From assembly GCF_000374365.1 (NCBI RefSeq), contig NZ_KB894132.1, forward strand, positions 39,393-103,392: a stretch of 64,000 bases of DNA. The letters are read 5' to 3'. The position numbers and the translations under genes are program-made. This document shows positions 38,683-47,947 of the stretch, in pieces; within the stretch, counting starts at the first letter, position 1; each line of letters opens with the position of its first letter. This stretch comes from Bacteroides gallinarum DSM 18171 = JCM 13658. GTDB taxonomy: Bacteria; Bacteroidota; Bacteroidia; Bacteroidales; Bacteroidaceae. The notes beneath the pieces were generated by a model that had not been told where the DNA came from, did not search any database, and was given only the letters and a program-made list of their open reading frames with translations.

Positions 38683-40785
38683 ATGAGACTGTTTTTATCA
38701 GACACTTGTTATGAATCACTTTTTGATTTGCCTAAAAGAATACAGACAAAGGTGGTCAATTTCCAGAAAAAATTCCGTGAATGCACAACTTCCAATGGTA
38801 TGCACTTAGAGCCAATAGCACAGTTTAATGACAGCTCGATGCGAACAGCTCGTATTGATGACAATTACCGTGCTGTGATTGGAATTATTGATAATAATGC
38901 ATATCTATTGTTTGTTGGTACGCATGAAGTTGCCTACAATTGGGGCATTAGAAAACGTCTGGTATGGAATGATCATACTCAAGCCTGTCAATTGGTTTCA
39001 GTTCAGCAAACAACTGAACCTATTGCAGAAAAGACTGAGACAGAATCTATGACGTCTTCAGATTCTGTATTTAAAGATATTTCGAAAGAACAAATATTAA
39101 AAATTGGAGTTCCAGAGGATTTAATTCCTACGGTAATGAAGATTACCTCTCTTGATGATTTGGACCCATTGGAGGATTGTTTACCATCTGATGCATACGA
39201 GAATATCTTTAATTTGCTGGATGGGGTATCCATTAATGACATAATAGCTGAAATAGAGGAAGGCCAGGTCAAAGAGAACGAAGACCAACTCCTCAGCAAT
39301 AATAACAAACGTAGATTTGTTGAACTCACTGATGATGAAGCCCTTCAACGTATTCTTGATAATGATATGGAAAAATGGCAAATTTTCCTACACCCAAGTC
39401 AACAGAAGTTGGTGAATGCTGATTATAAAGGAACTATAAAAGTTAGCGGTGGTGCAGGAACAGGAAAAACCGTTGCTGCATTGCATCGACTTAAATTTTT
39501 GAGTGCCAATCCTAATGCAAAAATCCTTTTTACTACTTATACAAGAACACTTAAAGAAAACCTTGAGGACCTGATAAAAAAGATGGACATCAATCAAAAC
39601 AGATGTACATTGAGTAATATTGACCAGGTATTAATTGAAATAGCCAAACAATACAAAATAAAGGACGGATATAAGGTTCTGGATTATTCCGGTAATGAAG
39701 AATCCATAAAATTATGGCGTGAGGTTCTTGAAACAGAAGTGACAGAATTTGATGAACAATTCTTGTATGATGAGTATATAGACGTTATTATCTATTTTGG
39801 AAATACTGATGCTAAGTCGTATATGATGCAACAGCGTGTAGGACGTACTAAAGCATTAAGTCGTAAACAAAGAATTGATATTTGGAAATTGGTTGAAAAG
39901 TATGTGGCACTAAAAAATGAAAGAAAAGTAGTTGACAGACTTGAGTTGTTTAATGAAACTACGAAATATCTTAACGACAATAATATTCGTCCTTATACGA
40001 ATATTATTGCAGATGAGTTCCAGGATTTCTCAAATCCAGAACTTAAATTCTTACGTTCATTGGTAGCAGAAGGAAAAAATGACCTTTTCCTTACAGGTGA
40101 TCCTATGCAACGAATATACAGTGGACGAAAGATCAATTTCAGTGCAGCCGGTATTAACGTGAGAGGTGTCAGAAGCCGAAGACTTAAGATTAATTATAGA
40201 ACTACAGAACCTATAAAACGTGTCGCTGTAGGAGTGATAAAAGGCCAAGTATATGATGATATGGACGGCGGAACAGAGTCAATAAAAGGATATGTCTCTC
40301 TCATCCATGGAGGAGAAACACCATTATATAAAATTGTTGACAATGCAAACGATGAAGTCATGCAAATTGTAGAATGGGTGAACCAATGTACTCAGAATGA
40401 TATTCTTTTAAAAGACATATGTATCGCTTCTCCAAGCATGGGATTGATGAAGGACTTACAATCACACTTGCATGTTAATGGTATTGCATATAAGGTCTTA
40501 AAAGGGACATCGAAAGTTGGATCTAACAATGGCATTTCACTTTGTACATTCCATTCACTTAAAGGACTTGAGTTTAAAGTTGTTATTTTAATGGGAGTAA
40601 ATGAACGGAATATTCCATCAAAGGCGACAGACAGCTATCCTTTTAATGGAATGGATGTACTTGAGAAAAAAGAGTTTCTTTCATCTAAACGTTCATTATT
40701 ATATGTAGCAATAACGAGAGCAAGACAACTCGTCTATATGGTTGGTTATGGTGAACCATGCGGTTTGCTTGAAAATATAAATTAA
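38683..40785 (+). CDS. RelE-like domain fused to UvrD-type helicase
   Basis: A 700-residue protein. Residues 1-100 have a RelE/ParE-toxin-like pattern (FLSDTCYESLFDLPKRIQTKVVNF, MRTARIDDNYRAVIGI, LLFVGTHEVAYNWGIRK). After an acidic linker (about 110-220) comes a superfamily 1A helicase: HPSQQKLVNADYKGTIKVSG then GGAGTGKTVAALHRL (Walker A, about 255-269), IIADEFQDFSNPELKF (about 441), LTGDPMQRIYSG, INYRTTEPIKR, CTFHSLKGLEFKVVIL and YVAITRARQLVYM. RelE folds bind ribosome or mRNA, but this pairing occurs in several bacterial helicases and may only be structural. It begins 4 nt after the large helicase gene. Confidence 0.83.
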   Translation: MRLFLSDTCYESLFDLPKRIQTKVVNFQKKFRECTTSNGMHLEPIAQFNDSSMRTARIDDNYRAVIGIIDNNAYLLFVGTHEVAYNWGIRKRLVWNDHTQACQLVSVQQTTEPIAEKTETESMTSSDSVFKDISKEQILKIGVPEDLIPTVMKITSLDDLDPLEDCLPSDAYENIFNLLDGVSINDIIAEIEEGQVKENEDQLLSNNNKRRFVELTDDEALQRILDNDMEKWQIFLHPSQQKLVNADYKGTIKVSGGAGTGKTVAALHRLKFLSANPNAKILFTTYTRTLKENLEDLIKKMDINQNRCTLSNIDQVLIEIAKQYKIKDGYKVLDYSGNEESIKLWREVLETEVTEFDEQFLYDEYIDVIIYFGNTDAKSYMMQQRVGRTKALSRKQRIDIWKLVEKYVALKNERKVVDRLELFNETTKYLNDNNIRPYTNIIADEFQDFSNPELKFLRSLVAEGKNDLFLTGDPMQRIYSGRKINFSAAGINVRGVRSRRLKINYRTTEPIKRVAVGVIKGQVYDDMDGGTESIKGYVSLIHGGETPLYKIVDNANDEVMQIVEWVNQCTQNDILLKDICIASPSMGLMKDLQSHLHVNGIAYKVLKGTSKVGSNNGISLCTFHSLKGLEFKVVILMGVNERNIPSKATDSYPFNGMDVLEKKEFLSSKRSLLYVAITRARQLVYMVGYGEPCGLLENIN

Positions 40786-40804
40786 ACTATTTAAAAGCAA
40801 CGAT

Positions 40805-41341
40805 ATGAGTATGCTCGAAGATTTCAGACCACGTATTATAAATGTGACACGTAAGCCCTCAAAATGTCCTGTGTGTGGCAGTGAGATTATAGATATTATA
40901 TATGGCACAGGAGAAATGACAGAAAGCGAATTCATGCTCAAATATCGTAAAAGCGCAATTATGGGCGGCGACAATATTCCTCGTCGCCCACCTATTTGGT
41001 GCTGTGCGTGCGGTTGTAAACGTTTCAGAAAAATAAATGAGGATGGAACAGATGCAATAATTAAAGTAAAGATGCTTAAAAACGTTCGTAAAGCACCTGC
41101 CTCTACAATTAACTGGAGTTCAAGAATGATTGAAAAAGCCTTAGAATATAAGAATATTTATACTATACATCACTACCATGCTGTAGTAATCACAGAACTT
41201 GGCGAACGTGAGACTCTTAACCTAACTGCTGTAAGTATTGATGATGCAAAAGAACTTGTAATGGATTTGGTGTCAAAGGGTCTGCTTGGACTTAATGGGC
41301 GTACTTGTATGACTATAGAATTAACAAAAGTAATCGGATAA
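40805..41341 (+). CDS. Zinc-ribbon protein of unknown function
   Basis: A 178-residue protein with two Cys clusters that together can form a zinc ribbon: CPVCG (residues about 20-24) and WCCACGCKRF (about 61-70). The C-terminal half is alpha/beta with a TIHHYHAVVITELGERETLNLTAVSIDDAKELV stretch resembling a small regulatory fold. No catalytic motif was found. It stands between the RelE-like/UvrD helicase (19 nt) and the nuclease-like gene (7 nt), within the same operon, so a nucleic-acid-binding accessory subunit is likely by context. Confidence 0.65.
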   Translation: MSMLEDFRPRIINVTRKPSKCPVCGSEIIDIIYGTGEMTESEFMLKYRKSAIMGGDNIPRRPPIWCCACGCKRFRKINEDGTDAIIKVKMLKNVRKAPASTINWSSRMIEKALEYKNIYTIHHYHAVVITELGERETLNLTAVSIDDAKELVMDLVSKGLLGLNGRTCMTIELTKVIG

Positions 41342-41348
41342 TTTGCAA

Positions 41349-42368
41349 ATGGAAAAGACAATCAACGGAGTAAAGTACTATCTCCCCAGCAATCTAAATT
41401 TGGAACAAACAGATATTTATATCCACATCATAGACTGGAAACGTAAAAACATAACCACACAAAGAGGTTTATACAGAGGGCATGAATACGATGCAATTCT
41501 TCCTGTTGAAACCGCTTTTCCAGCAATGATGTATAAACCGATAATACCATTGTTAGAGAAAATGCAACAGAGTGACTTCGCTTACAAGCTCCATAAGTTT
41601 GCCTACCATGCCATAAGTTCTCAAACTGCATGTATCAACCTCTTCATGCCATTACTACTATCCGAAGATGCTAATCGTATACTACAGAAGATTCCTGGAT
41701 GTCCTTCAGATTTCAATAAAATAGCAAGGAACAAGTTGTTCCACGGGTTCTGTTTTGAATATTGGGGCCAAGACATAAAATCAGGTAGTGGGGTATTGAA
41801 TGACCATTCCAGAGGTGCCGGAACTGACGCAGATGTGGCCATTGCTTACTATAACATGGAAGACAAATTATGCTTATGGCTTATCGAACACAAACTTAGC
41901 GAAAAAGAATTTACAAAATGCGGAGCGTACACAAGTGAAGCAAACTCATACAAGGAGAATTGCACTCAATGTACACTCGTAGACATTGCCAATAGTCCTA
42001 AGAAATGCCATTACCACATAATCGGATATAAATACTGGAATATCTTAAAAATGAATCTGAATAGATTCCAAGGCTCAATAGATTTTACAGGTTGTCCATT
42101 CAAAGATGGTCTAAACCAACTATGGCGTAATCAGATGCTTGCATTTGCGTTGCAGGGAACTGGGGCATATCACGCAGTAACTTTCTCGGTATGCCATCAT
42201 GCAAAAAACACGATGTTGGACAAGTCAATCAATAGATATAAGGCATTGACCTGCGGAGACCAAATGTTCAGTTCTTTCACCAACTATGACGTGTTGAACG
42301 CTGTAACTACGCAAGAATATGACTTACAAAAATGGGTACAATGGTATAAAGATATCTATTGCTTTTGA
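41349..42368 (+). CDS. PD-(D/E)XK-like nuclease candidate (PGN_0703-like)
   Basis: A 339-residue protein. ATG 41349 is chosen over an in-frame TTG at 41343. Residues about 160-195 contain GTDADVAIAYYN, then LCLWLIEHKLSEKEFTKCG, which fits the D...(E)xK core of PD-(D/E)XK nucleases (Asp about 161, EHK about 181-183). A Cys/His set follows (CTQCTLV, CHYHIIGYKYW), as in the PGN_0703-type restriction-endonuclease-like family of Bacteroidales. It is the last gene of the defence operon, 18 nt from the convergent M23 gene. DNA cleavage is an inference; a degenerate nuclease fold cannot be excluded. Confidence 0.6.
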   Translation: MEKTINGVKYYLPSNLNLEQTDIYIHIIDWKRKNITTQRGLYRGHEYDAILPVETAFPAMMYKPIIPLLEKMQQSDFAYKLHKFAYHAISSQTACINLFMPLLLSEDANRILQKIPGCPSDFNKIARNKLFHGFCFEYWGQDIKSGSGVLNDHSRGAGTDADVAIAYYNMEDKLCLWLIEHKLSEKEFTKCGAYTSEANSYKENCTQCTLVDIANSPKKCHYHIIGYKYWNILKMNLNRFQGSIDFTGCPFKDGLNQLWRNQMLAFALQGTGAYHAVTFSVCHHAKNTMLDKSINRYKALTCGDQMFSSFTNYDVLNAVTTQEYDLQKWVQWYKDIYCF

Positions 42369-42386
42369 TACCAGTACTCCACTTGC

Positions 42387-43025
42387 TTATAATTCATTCA
42401 AAGCTGCAACACAATTTTGTTGAGTGACTTCTATATACTTGAAAACTATCATTGGATCTATGCTATTTCCATAGAGTTTACAGGTTATATGAAGATGTTC
42501 TCCTGTACTGCGACCAGTACTTCCTGTAATTCCAACTGTATCCCCTGCCTTGACTGTCTGGCCTTGATAAGCAAAGGTGCGTGAAAGGTGGCAGTAGCTT
42601 ACTGTAAAGCTACCGTGCTTGAGTGTTACATATTTACCTGAGACCCTATCCAGCCCGACCTTCACCACTTCACCGGCCAACATTGCAAAAACTCTTGACC
42701 TCCTTGCATGAAGATCCAAGCCATTATGGAATTTACGTTTCCCAGAAAAAGGGTCTTTCCGGTAGCCGTATGATGAATTGATTTTTATGTTCGACAACGG
42801 ATAGCTAACGCTCATAAAACGTGCTTTCAGTTCTTTTATAGAATCATTCTTCAAAGAATCATTCAATATCAAACTGTCCACAAGAGAAGGATTTATCTCT
42901 TGCGGATTTTTTGTTTTGTTTGCTGGGTGATTATACAAACGTCCAACCGTATTAAACTGAGCTTTTATTGTGGTACCTGACATCAACGACAGAAGCACCA
43001 TCATGAGTATATTTCTAATATTCAT
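42387..43025 (-). CDS. Secreted M23 peptidase (LytM-like)
   Basis: A 212-residue protein with a signal peptide (about residues 1-22, ending near IKAQF) and a complete M23 domain: SSYGYRKDP, HNGLDLHARR (Zn-binding H...D), SYCHLSR, GDTVGITGSTGRSTGEHLHI (catalytic/zinc HxH). M23 enzymes cut peptidoglycan cross-bridges. It is the only leftward gene between the two rightward operons and converges on the end of the defence operon. A role in mating or element maintenance is inferred from similar genes in Bacteroidales elements. Confidence 0.85.
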   Translation of the reverse strand: MNIRNILMMVLLSLMSGTTIKAQFNTVGRLYNHPANKTKNPQEINPSLVDSLILNDSLKNDSIKELKARFMSVSYPLSNIKINSSYGYRKDPFSGKRKFHNGLDLHARRSRVFAMLAGEVVKVGLDRVSGKYVTLKHGSFTVSYCHLSRTFAYQGQTVKAGDTVGITGSTGRSTGEHLHITCKLYGNSIDPMIVFKYIEVTQQNCVAALNEL

Positions 43026-43203
43026 GAGGCAAAATTACATATCTCCATTACCATGAGTTGAAACTCATATACTGCAAGTAATTTTTCTAACTTTATTTAT
43101 GCTAATAGTATGATTTTAATCGATAAATCATACTTCTTTCATAATGATATATAAAACTTAAGGTATGATATACCCATTCTTCTGATTCTCTAATCACACC
43201 TTT

Positions 43204-43211
43204 TATTTTTG
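43204..43211 (+). promoter_or_regulatory. Candidate -7 box (TATTTTTG) of the second operon
   Basis: TATTTTTG fits TAnnTTTG and lies 87 nt upstream of the ATG at 43299, in the 273-nt gap that separates the divergent M23 and DUF4099 genes. The gap is very AT-rich and shows no ORF of note. No clear -33 element was identified, so the assignment is tentative. Confidence 0.3.
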
Positions 43212-43298
43212 TTTCTGAATTAACTATTAATAAAGTACTTCATAAGAAAATGAAATACTGTTATAGCAAAAATAATAACGCATTAAAAAAGGTAACAA

Positions 43299-44051
43299 AT
43301 GATTTACAACTTTGATGAGAAAGAAATACCCTACGGCACTCTCGAACGTTTTGGACTCACACAGGAGATGATTGAGGATCTGCCGACTGATGTTTTGCAG
43401 AATATTCTCAATGGCCGGCATTCTCCAGTCTTACCTGTACACATCATTGCAGATGATGGTGAAGAAGTAAAGGCACGAACTCGATTCTGCCTTGTGAGAA
43501 CGCCAGAAGGCAATGTAGATGTTCTCTTCTTTCCGAAGCTTGACGAGTATGATTTCAAAGTCTTCAATGAGCAGCAGAAGCAAAGTCTTCTTGCTGGCAA
43601 ACCCATCATCGGACATTTGGAAAGTAACGAAACAGGCCACGAACTCGGCACCAAATGTTTCTTCCAACTTGACCAGGATAGCAAACAGGTACTGAGCGTG
43701 CCGACACCAGTCATAGGCAGGAACATTCAATACCTTACCGACCGCTATCATCTTACGAGTACTGAGATGCAGAAACTACAGAACGGAGAAATTCTCTCAA
43801 TCATTGAAGACGATGAAGAGATTTCCATCGGTATCGATTTGAATTCAAATACGGGTATCCGTCTCGCTGCAGGTAATGAACAGGTCTGGCGCAGAGAAGC
43901 CAAACGGGAATGGGACAAATACAACTTCGGCATTTTCGGTTGTTGGACCATGGACGAAAATGGTAATCTTGACTATATCCATGAGGAGGACTACTCTGAA
44001 GAAATCTGGAATGAGCAGAAGAAACAAGGTATGCGTATGATGCAGCGATAA
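43299..44051 (+). CDS. DUF4099/DUF3945-type protein
   Basis: A 250-residue protein whose N-terminus (FDEKEIPYGTLERFGLTQEMIEDL) fits the DUF4099 pattern and whose middle (HELGTKCFFQLDQDSKQVLSVPTPVI) fits the DUF3945 core, common in Bacteroidales conjugative elements. It ends with a charged tail rich in Trp and Glu. The function is unknown; related proteins flank the DNA-processing genes of these elements. First gene of the second rightward operon. Confidence 0.7.
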   Translation: MIYNFDEKEIPYGTLERFGLTQEMIEDLPTDVLQNILNGRHSPVLPVHIIADDGEEVKARTRFCLVRTPEGNVDVLFFPKLDEYDFKVFNEQQKQSLLAGKPIIGHLESNETGHELGTKCFFQLDQDSKQVLSVPTPVIGRNIQYLTDRYHLTSTEMQKLQNGEILSIIEDDEEISIGIDLNSNTGIRLAAGNEQVWRREAKREWDKYNFGIFGCWTMDENGNLDYIHEEDYSEEIWNEQKKQGMRMMQR

Positions 44052-44084
44052 ACCAAAATAACAACCATCAATAACAAATTCAAT

Positions 44085-44294
44085 ATGGCAAATATCAAAT
44101 ACTATCCAGAAGACGAGCTTGTGCAGAAAGTACAGAGTGGAGAATACGGTTGGCTCGATTACATCAATCACCACTCACCTGAATGGCAGGAAGAGTACAC
44201 CGAATTCTGTAATGAAAGGAACCTTGTAGTCAATGAAGAATCTGCCGAAGATTTTATCGAATGGAAAGGCGAATTGATTGAAACAGGCGAATAA
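44085..44294 (+). CDS. Small acidic hypothetical protein
   Basis: A 69-residue acidic protein (ANIKYYPEDELVQKVQSGE at the N-terminus) with alternating Trp/Tyr and no cysteine, signal or membrane helix. It follows the DUF4099 gene by 33 nt and precedes the 545-codon gene by 24 nt. No family recognised; the operon context and good coding usage suggest it is real. Confidence 0.65.
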   Translation: MANIKYYPEDELVQKVQSGEYGWLDYINHHSPEWQEEYTEFCNERNLVVNEESAEDFIEWKGELIETGE

Positions 44295-44318
44295 TAAACA
44301 TTTAAAATCAATCACAAT

Positions 44319-45956
44319 ATGTCAATCAGATCCAATGCACTACCAGTAGGTAGAGATTTATCACCTGAACTACAGGATATCCTCCGTCGCAATGGTATGC
44401 AAGCACATATCATCCGACAAGGTGAAAACTATCTTCTGGCGGTTCAAGGGCATGACTCACCTCTCCTAACCTATCATATCAGTGCCAGACAGATAAGAGA
44501 CTTGGCAGATTGGGGTACAAACTCGGCTAACAAAAAAGCCTATAACACCTTTGCTGATTTAGTGAAGAAAGACTTCTATATGCCAAGAGACTTTGTCCAT
44601 GCCCGTAATGCCAACGGTCGTGTGGCGATGGGACTTCACGGCTACCGGATTGGTGTTGGCGAATACGGCAGACTGCCGTGGGACAGACAACGTGCCTTTA
44701 TGATGATGGACCCGTTTCATGGACGATTCTTAGGATGGACACTGCGCAATCAGGAAGGCTTCCACATGCGCCGTGTCGGTGGTGCCATGTTCCTGCAGGG
44801 AGTCCCTATGGTTCCGGAACGTCCTGATTGCAGAATCAAACCAGGTGAATTACTCAATGGAGGCTATGGTTTCTATTATAAAGGAGGACAGCAAAACATG
44901 GTACAACAACCTTCAGAGGATGTGCTCGCAGGATTGGAAGCAGTGATTCCACCTGTTGAAATACCTACCCGTCCACAGGAACCAGCAAAAACATACAAGG
45001 AACTTATCACCTCAGACGTATACTTCAGCAACGAAAAGTGGCAGAAATGTCTGTCTTCTCATGGAGTCATTATTGATGCCAACAGCAAGACCCTGACCAT
45101 TCAGTCGGCTACTACCCAGCATGATCTTGTTTACGACCTGACGGATGAAGAAGTTACCCGGCTTACAGACAATTCTATCAAGAATGTGCCTGTACAGAAC
45201 CGTCTGGACATCATCAACAACGTCATCAAAAATGATTTATCAGATAGATTGACGATAGACATGCTCAATTCAAGAGAGCAGATAGCCCTGAATCTTACTC
45301 CTGAAGTGGAAGCAGAACTGAATGCCAGACAAGAAGTAGTGGCAGAACATGCGTTTCCTCTTACTCAGGGAAATGAATATGTCATTGCGGAGCAGGAAGA
45401 CCGAAGCGTAGCCCATGTGGATGGCAACAGCCTTTATGACATAAACCAAGATAAAGGTTGGTTTCGGGAAGGAAGAAACGGACGTGAGGTACAGGTGGAC
45501 GACATCAGAGTTGAGCCTGTACGAAACGAGCAAGGAGAAATCCAGCAAGACGAAAAAGGCAATGCTATGTTCCGTATGACCGCTGTCATCAATGGTGAAA
45601 GCATCAGTCACGAGATAACCCAAAAGCAATATGACAAGTTCATGGCCGTAGATGACTATCATCGCATGAAACTCTTCTCTAAAATCTTTGACGAAGTGGA
45701 CATGAAGAATGCACCAGGTCATGGGAAAAATATAGGTGCCATGATTGGAGGTGCCTTACTTGCAGGCTTTACTGTCATGCGAGAACTCGGAAGAGACCGT
45801 TATGCTCCGGCTGTGTTCGTTGAGCACCATCATGCACCTGGCCCGCACGTCTATTTCAAAGGAGGTGTTGATTCACCACAGGATCTTGCTTCAAGAGCAT
45901 TTGATGCCGGACTCAATGCAGCTGAGCATGGAGTCGGCTTAGGACATGGCAGATAA
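44319..45956 (+). CDS. Large hypothetical element protein
   Basis: A 545-residue mosaic protein. The N-terminal third (YHISARQIRDLADWG, ARNANGRVAMGLHGYRIG) is globular with alternating alpha/beta character; the middle (about 235-330) has a hydrophilic DUF3945-like pattern (LNLTPEVEAELNARQEV); a short Gly/Ala-rich hydrophobic stretch (GAMIGGALLAGFTVM, about 480-494) precedes a Gly/His-rich C-terminus. No enzyme motif was identified. The gene is placed between DUF4099 and the toprim gene, in an operon of DNA-processing-type genes. Confidence 0.6.
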   Translation: MSIRSNALPVGRDLSPELQDILRRNGMQAHIIRQGENYLLAVQGHDSPLLTYHISARQIRDLADWGTNSANKKAYNTFADLVKKDFYMPRDFVHARNANGRVAMGLHGYRIGVGEYGRLPWDRQRAFMMMDPFHGRFLGWTLRNQEGFHMRRVGGAMFLQGVPMVPERPDCRIKPGELLNGGYGFYYKGGQQNMVQQPSEDVLAGLEAVIPPVEIPTRPQEPAKTYKELITSDVYFSNEKWQKCLSSHGVIIDANSKTLTIQSATTQHDLVYDLTDEEVTRLTDNSIKNVPVQNRLDIINNVIKNDLSDRLTIDMLNSREQIALNLTPEVEAELNARQEVVAEHAFPLTQGNEYVIAEQEDRSVAHVDGNSLYDINQDKGWFREGRNGREVQVDDIRVEPVRNEQGEIQQDEKGNAMFRMTAVINGESISHEITQKQYDKFMAVDDYHRMKLFSKIFDEVDMKNAPGHGKNIGAMIGGALLAGFTVMRELGRDRYAPAVFVEHHHAPGPHVYFKGGVDSPQDLASRAFDAGLNAAEHGVGLGHGR

Positions 45957-45977
45957 TATTAAATAACCATCTACACA

Positions 45978-47450
45978 ATGAACGAAGAGCAGAAATTTGA
46001 AGACTATCGAAACCGTCTTAATATCAGAGACGTATTGACGGATGCAGGTTATACGCTTCACAAGCGGGACGGCTTGCGCTATCCTGCCTATGTGCGTCTG
46101 GATAATGATGGACGCAGAATCAGGGGTGACAAATTTATTGTCATGCCCAATAAGAACTGTTGTTTCCAACCTCCAACGATAAAACTGTATTCTGTCACAT
46201 CCTTCATTTGGGAACATCCAAATCTCTTTCCTGAATACAATCAAGGAATGAAAGAGTCTGCTCTTGTTCACAAAGTCTGTCAGCGGCTATTGAATATTCC
46301 TGTGGAGCGACGTAACCAGAATGTGCTTGCTCCTACCCGTGATGCAAAGCTTTTCAATATCAAAGATTATAAGGTTGAGCGTTTTCATCCTGATGAAGCT
46401 GACTCTCAGAAACCTTTTTACGCTTTCTTCAAGTCAAGAGGAATCGATTTTGCTACACGTTGTGCTTTTCACCGCAACTTCTTTCTTGCTTCCAAGGCCG
46501 CAGACAATGGAGCAAGTTATAAGAACCTCTCTTTTCCCATGTATATACCGGGGCATCCTGAGAAATGTGTCGGTTTGGAAGAAAGAGGCTATCCACGTAA
46601 GGACGGCTCTGCACGAAAAGGTATGGCAGCCGGGACAAATGCAAGTGAAGGCCTGTGGATGGCAAGTCCGAAAGACACAGAACTGAAGGACGCGAAAGAT
46701 GTATATGTGTTTGAGAGTGCTTACGATGCCATGGCATTCTACCAGTTGAGAATGAAGAAAGACTCCGGACTGGATTACAATGCAAGACAGAATCTGAAGT
46801 CAGCCGTATTTGTCTCTACCGGAGGAAATCCCAGCTACGGACAGATACTGGGAGTGGTCAAGGCTGCCCCCGGTGCGACGTTCCATCTTGGCTTTGACAA
46901 TGACCTGGCGGGAAAACAGTTCGTCTTCAACTTTGAATCAATCGTACAAAAGATGAATCCGTTGCACCCTGAATCAGTCTCATCGGACATGAAAGGCTTC
47001 ATTGAAAGTTTCAAGGAAGGTATCACATCTACCAAAGAGCTGCTTGACATTGACGATGACAGATATGCAGAACTCCCTGAAGGACTGCAGAAGCTTTACC
47101 TCGCTTATGACACAGCAAGAAATGAGGCATGGGAATACCATTATTCTCCCTTTCTGTGCAAGGAAGACAAGCAGGAAGCGGCTGACAGAATGAACAAAAC
47201 CTATCAGGAGTTTAAAGAGGCCCTGTTTCAAAAGCTCCATGTTCAGGACGGACAAGACCTGAATCCAATAGGAATAGTACGTGAACTGCCGTCTGAAGGC
47301 TATAAGGATTTTAATGATGAACTGTTGGAAAAGAAACAATACTCAATGACCGATGTCGTTGAGACAGCCTTTGACGAAAATGGTGTTTCTCTCACTGAAG
47401 AGAGAGAAGAAGAAAATGAAGAAACCAAAAAGAGCGGACTAAAACGATAA
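45978..47450 (+). CDS. Toprim-domain protein (primase-like)
   Basis: A 490-residue protein. The N-terminal 130 residues (RNRLNIRDVLTDAGYTL, KFIVMPNKNCCFQ) resemble the zinc-ribbon/DUF3991-like region that precedes toprim in element primases, and the middle contains a toprim core: YVFESAYDAMAFYQLR (catalytic Glu) and FVSTGGNP followed by LGFDNDLAGKQF (DxD-type motif). This fits a primase- or topoisomerase-like metal-binding fold. Candidate role is priming or processing of transferred DNA. The last 60 residues are acidic and Glu-rich. Confidence 0.75.
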   Translation: MNEEQKFEDYRNRLNIRDVLTDAGYTLHKRDGLRYPAYVRLDNDGRRIRGDKFIVMPNKNCCFQPPTIKLYSVTSFIWEHPNLFPEYNQGMKESALVHKVCQRLLNIPVERRNQNVLAPTRDAKLFNIKDYKVERFHPDEADSQKPFYAFFKSRGIDFATRCAFHRNFFLASKAADNGASYKNLSFPMYIPGHPEKCVGLEERGYPRKDGSARKGMAAGTNASEGLWMASPKDTELKDAKDVYVFESAYDAMAFYQLRMKKDSGLDYNARQNLKSAVFVSTGGNPSYGQILGVVKAAPGATFHLGFDNDLAGKQFVFNFESIVQKMNPLHPESVSSDMKGFIESFKEGITSTKELLDIDDDRYAELPEGLQKLYLAYDTARNEAWEYHYSPFLCKEDKQEAADRMNKTYQEFKEALFQKLHVQDGQDLNPIGIVRELPSEGYKDFNDELLEKKQYSMTDVVETAFDENGVSLTEEREEENEETKKSGLKR

Positions 47451-47455
47451 ATGAT

Positions 47456-47947
47456 ATGACAGACTCAAACAGACGGTTCAGCATAATCACATTGCACCCT
47501 CACTGGGCGCAATACATTATCTCACAAGGCATGGCATTTCTTATCAGTTGTGCCCTGTTCTTGGCAGCCGGTCACGAAAGCATCACCTATAAGATGCCTT
47601 TTGTGGTACTGGGGGCAATTATGACGTGCATCATGCTCTACGGTTGTCTTTATCTACACAAACTGAGCTATATCATCACATCCGAACAACTGATTATCCA
47701 ACATGGTGTACTCATCAGAAAGAGTGACTACATTGAACTCTACAGGGTGGTTGACTTCAGTGAAAACCGTGGTATCGTGGAACAGCTGTTCGGATTGAAG
47801 ACTGTCTCGATTTTCAGCGGAGATCGTTCCAATCCCAAACTTGACATATTTGGAATCAGGGAGCGGATTGATGTTGTAGGAATTATCCGTGAACGGGTTG
47901 AGTATAACAAACAAAGGAAAGGTATCTATGAAATCACGAACAGATAA
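47456..47947 (+). CDS. Membrane PH-domain protein (bPH2/YdbT-like)
   Basis: A 163-residue protein with two membrane helices (about residues 25-40 and 45-68) followed by a bacterial PH-like domain: YIITSEQLIIQHGVLIRKSDYIELYRVVDF and VSIFSGDRSNPKLDIFGIRER. Domains of this type (DUF304) are common in membrane-associated proteins of unknown role. It starts 6 nt after the toprim gene and overlaps the next gene by 20 nt. Confidence 0.78.
   Translation: MTDSNRRFSIITLHPHWAQYIISQGMAFLISCALFLAAGHESITYKMPFVVLGAIMTCIMLYGCLYLHKLSYIITSEQLIIQHGVLIRKSDYIELYRVVDFSENRGIVEQLFGLKTVSIFSGDRSNPKLDIFGIRERIDVVGIIRERVEYNKQRKGIYEITNR

Noticed and set aside
47889..47927. GTG 47889 as start of the first VirB5-like gene
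   Set aside because: The downstream ATG at 47928 has a better AAAGGAAAGG site and gives a shorter leader before the signal peptide.
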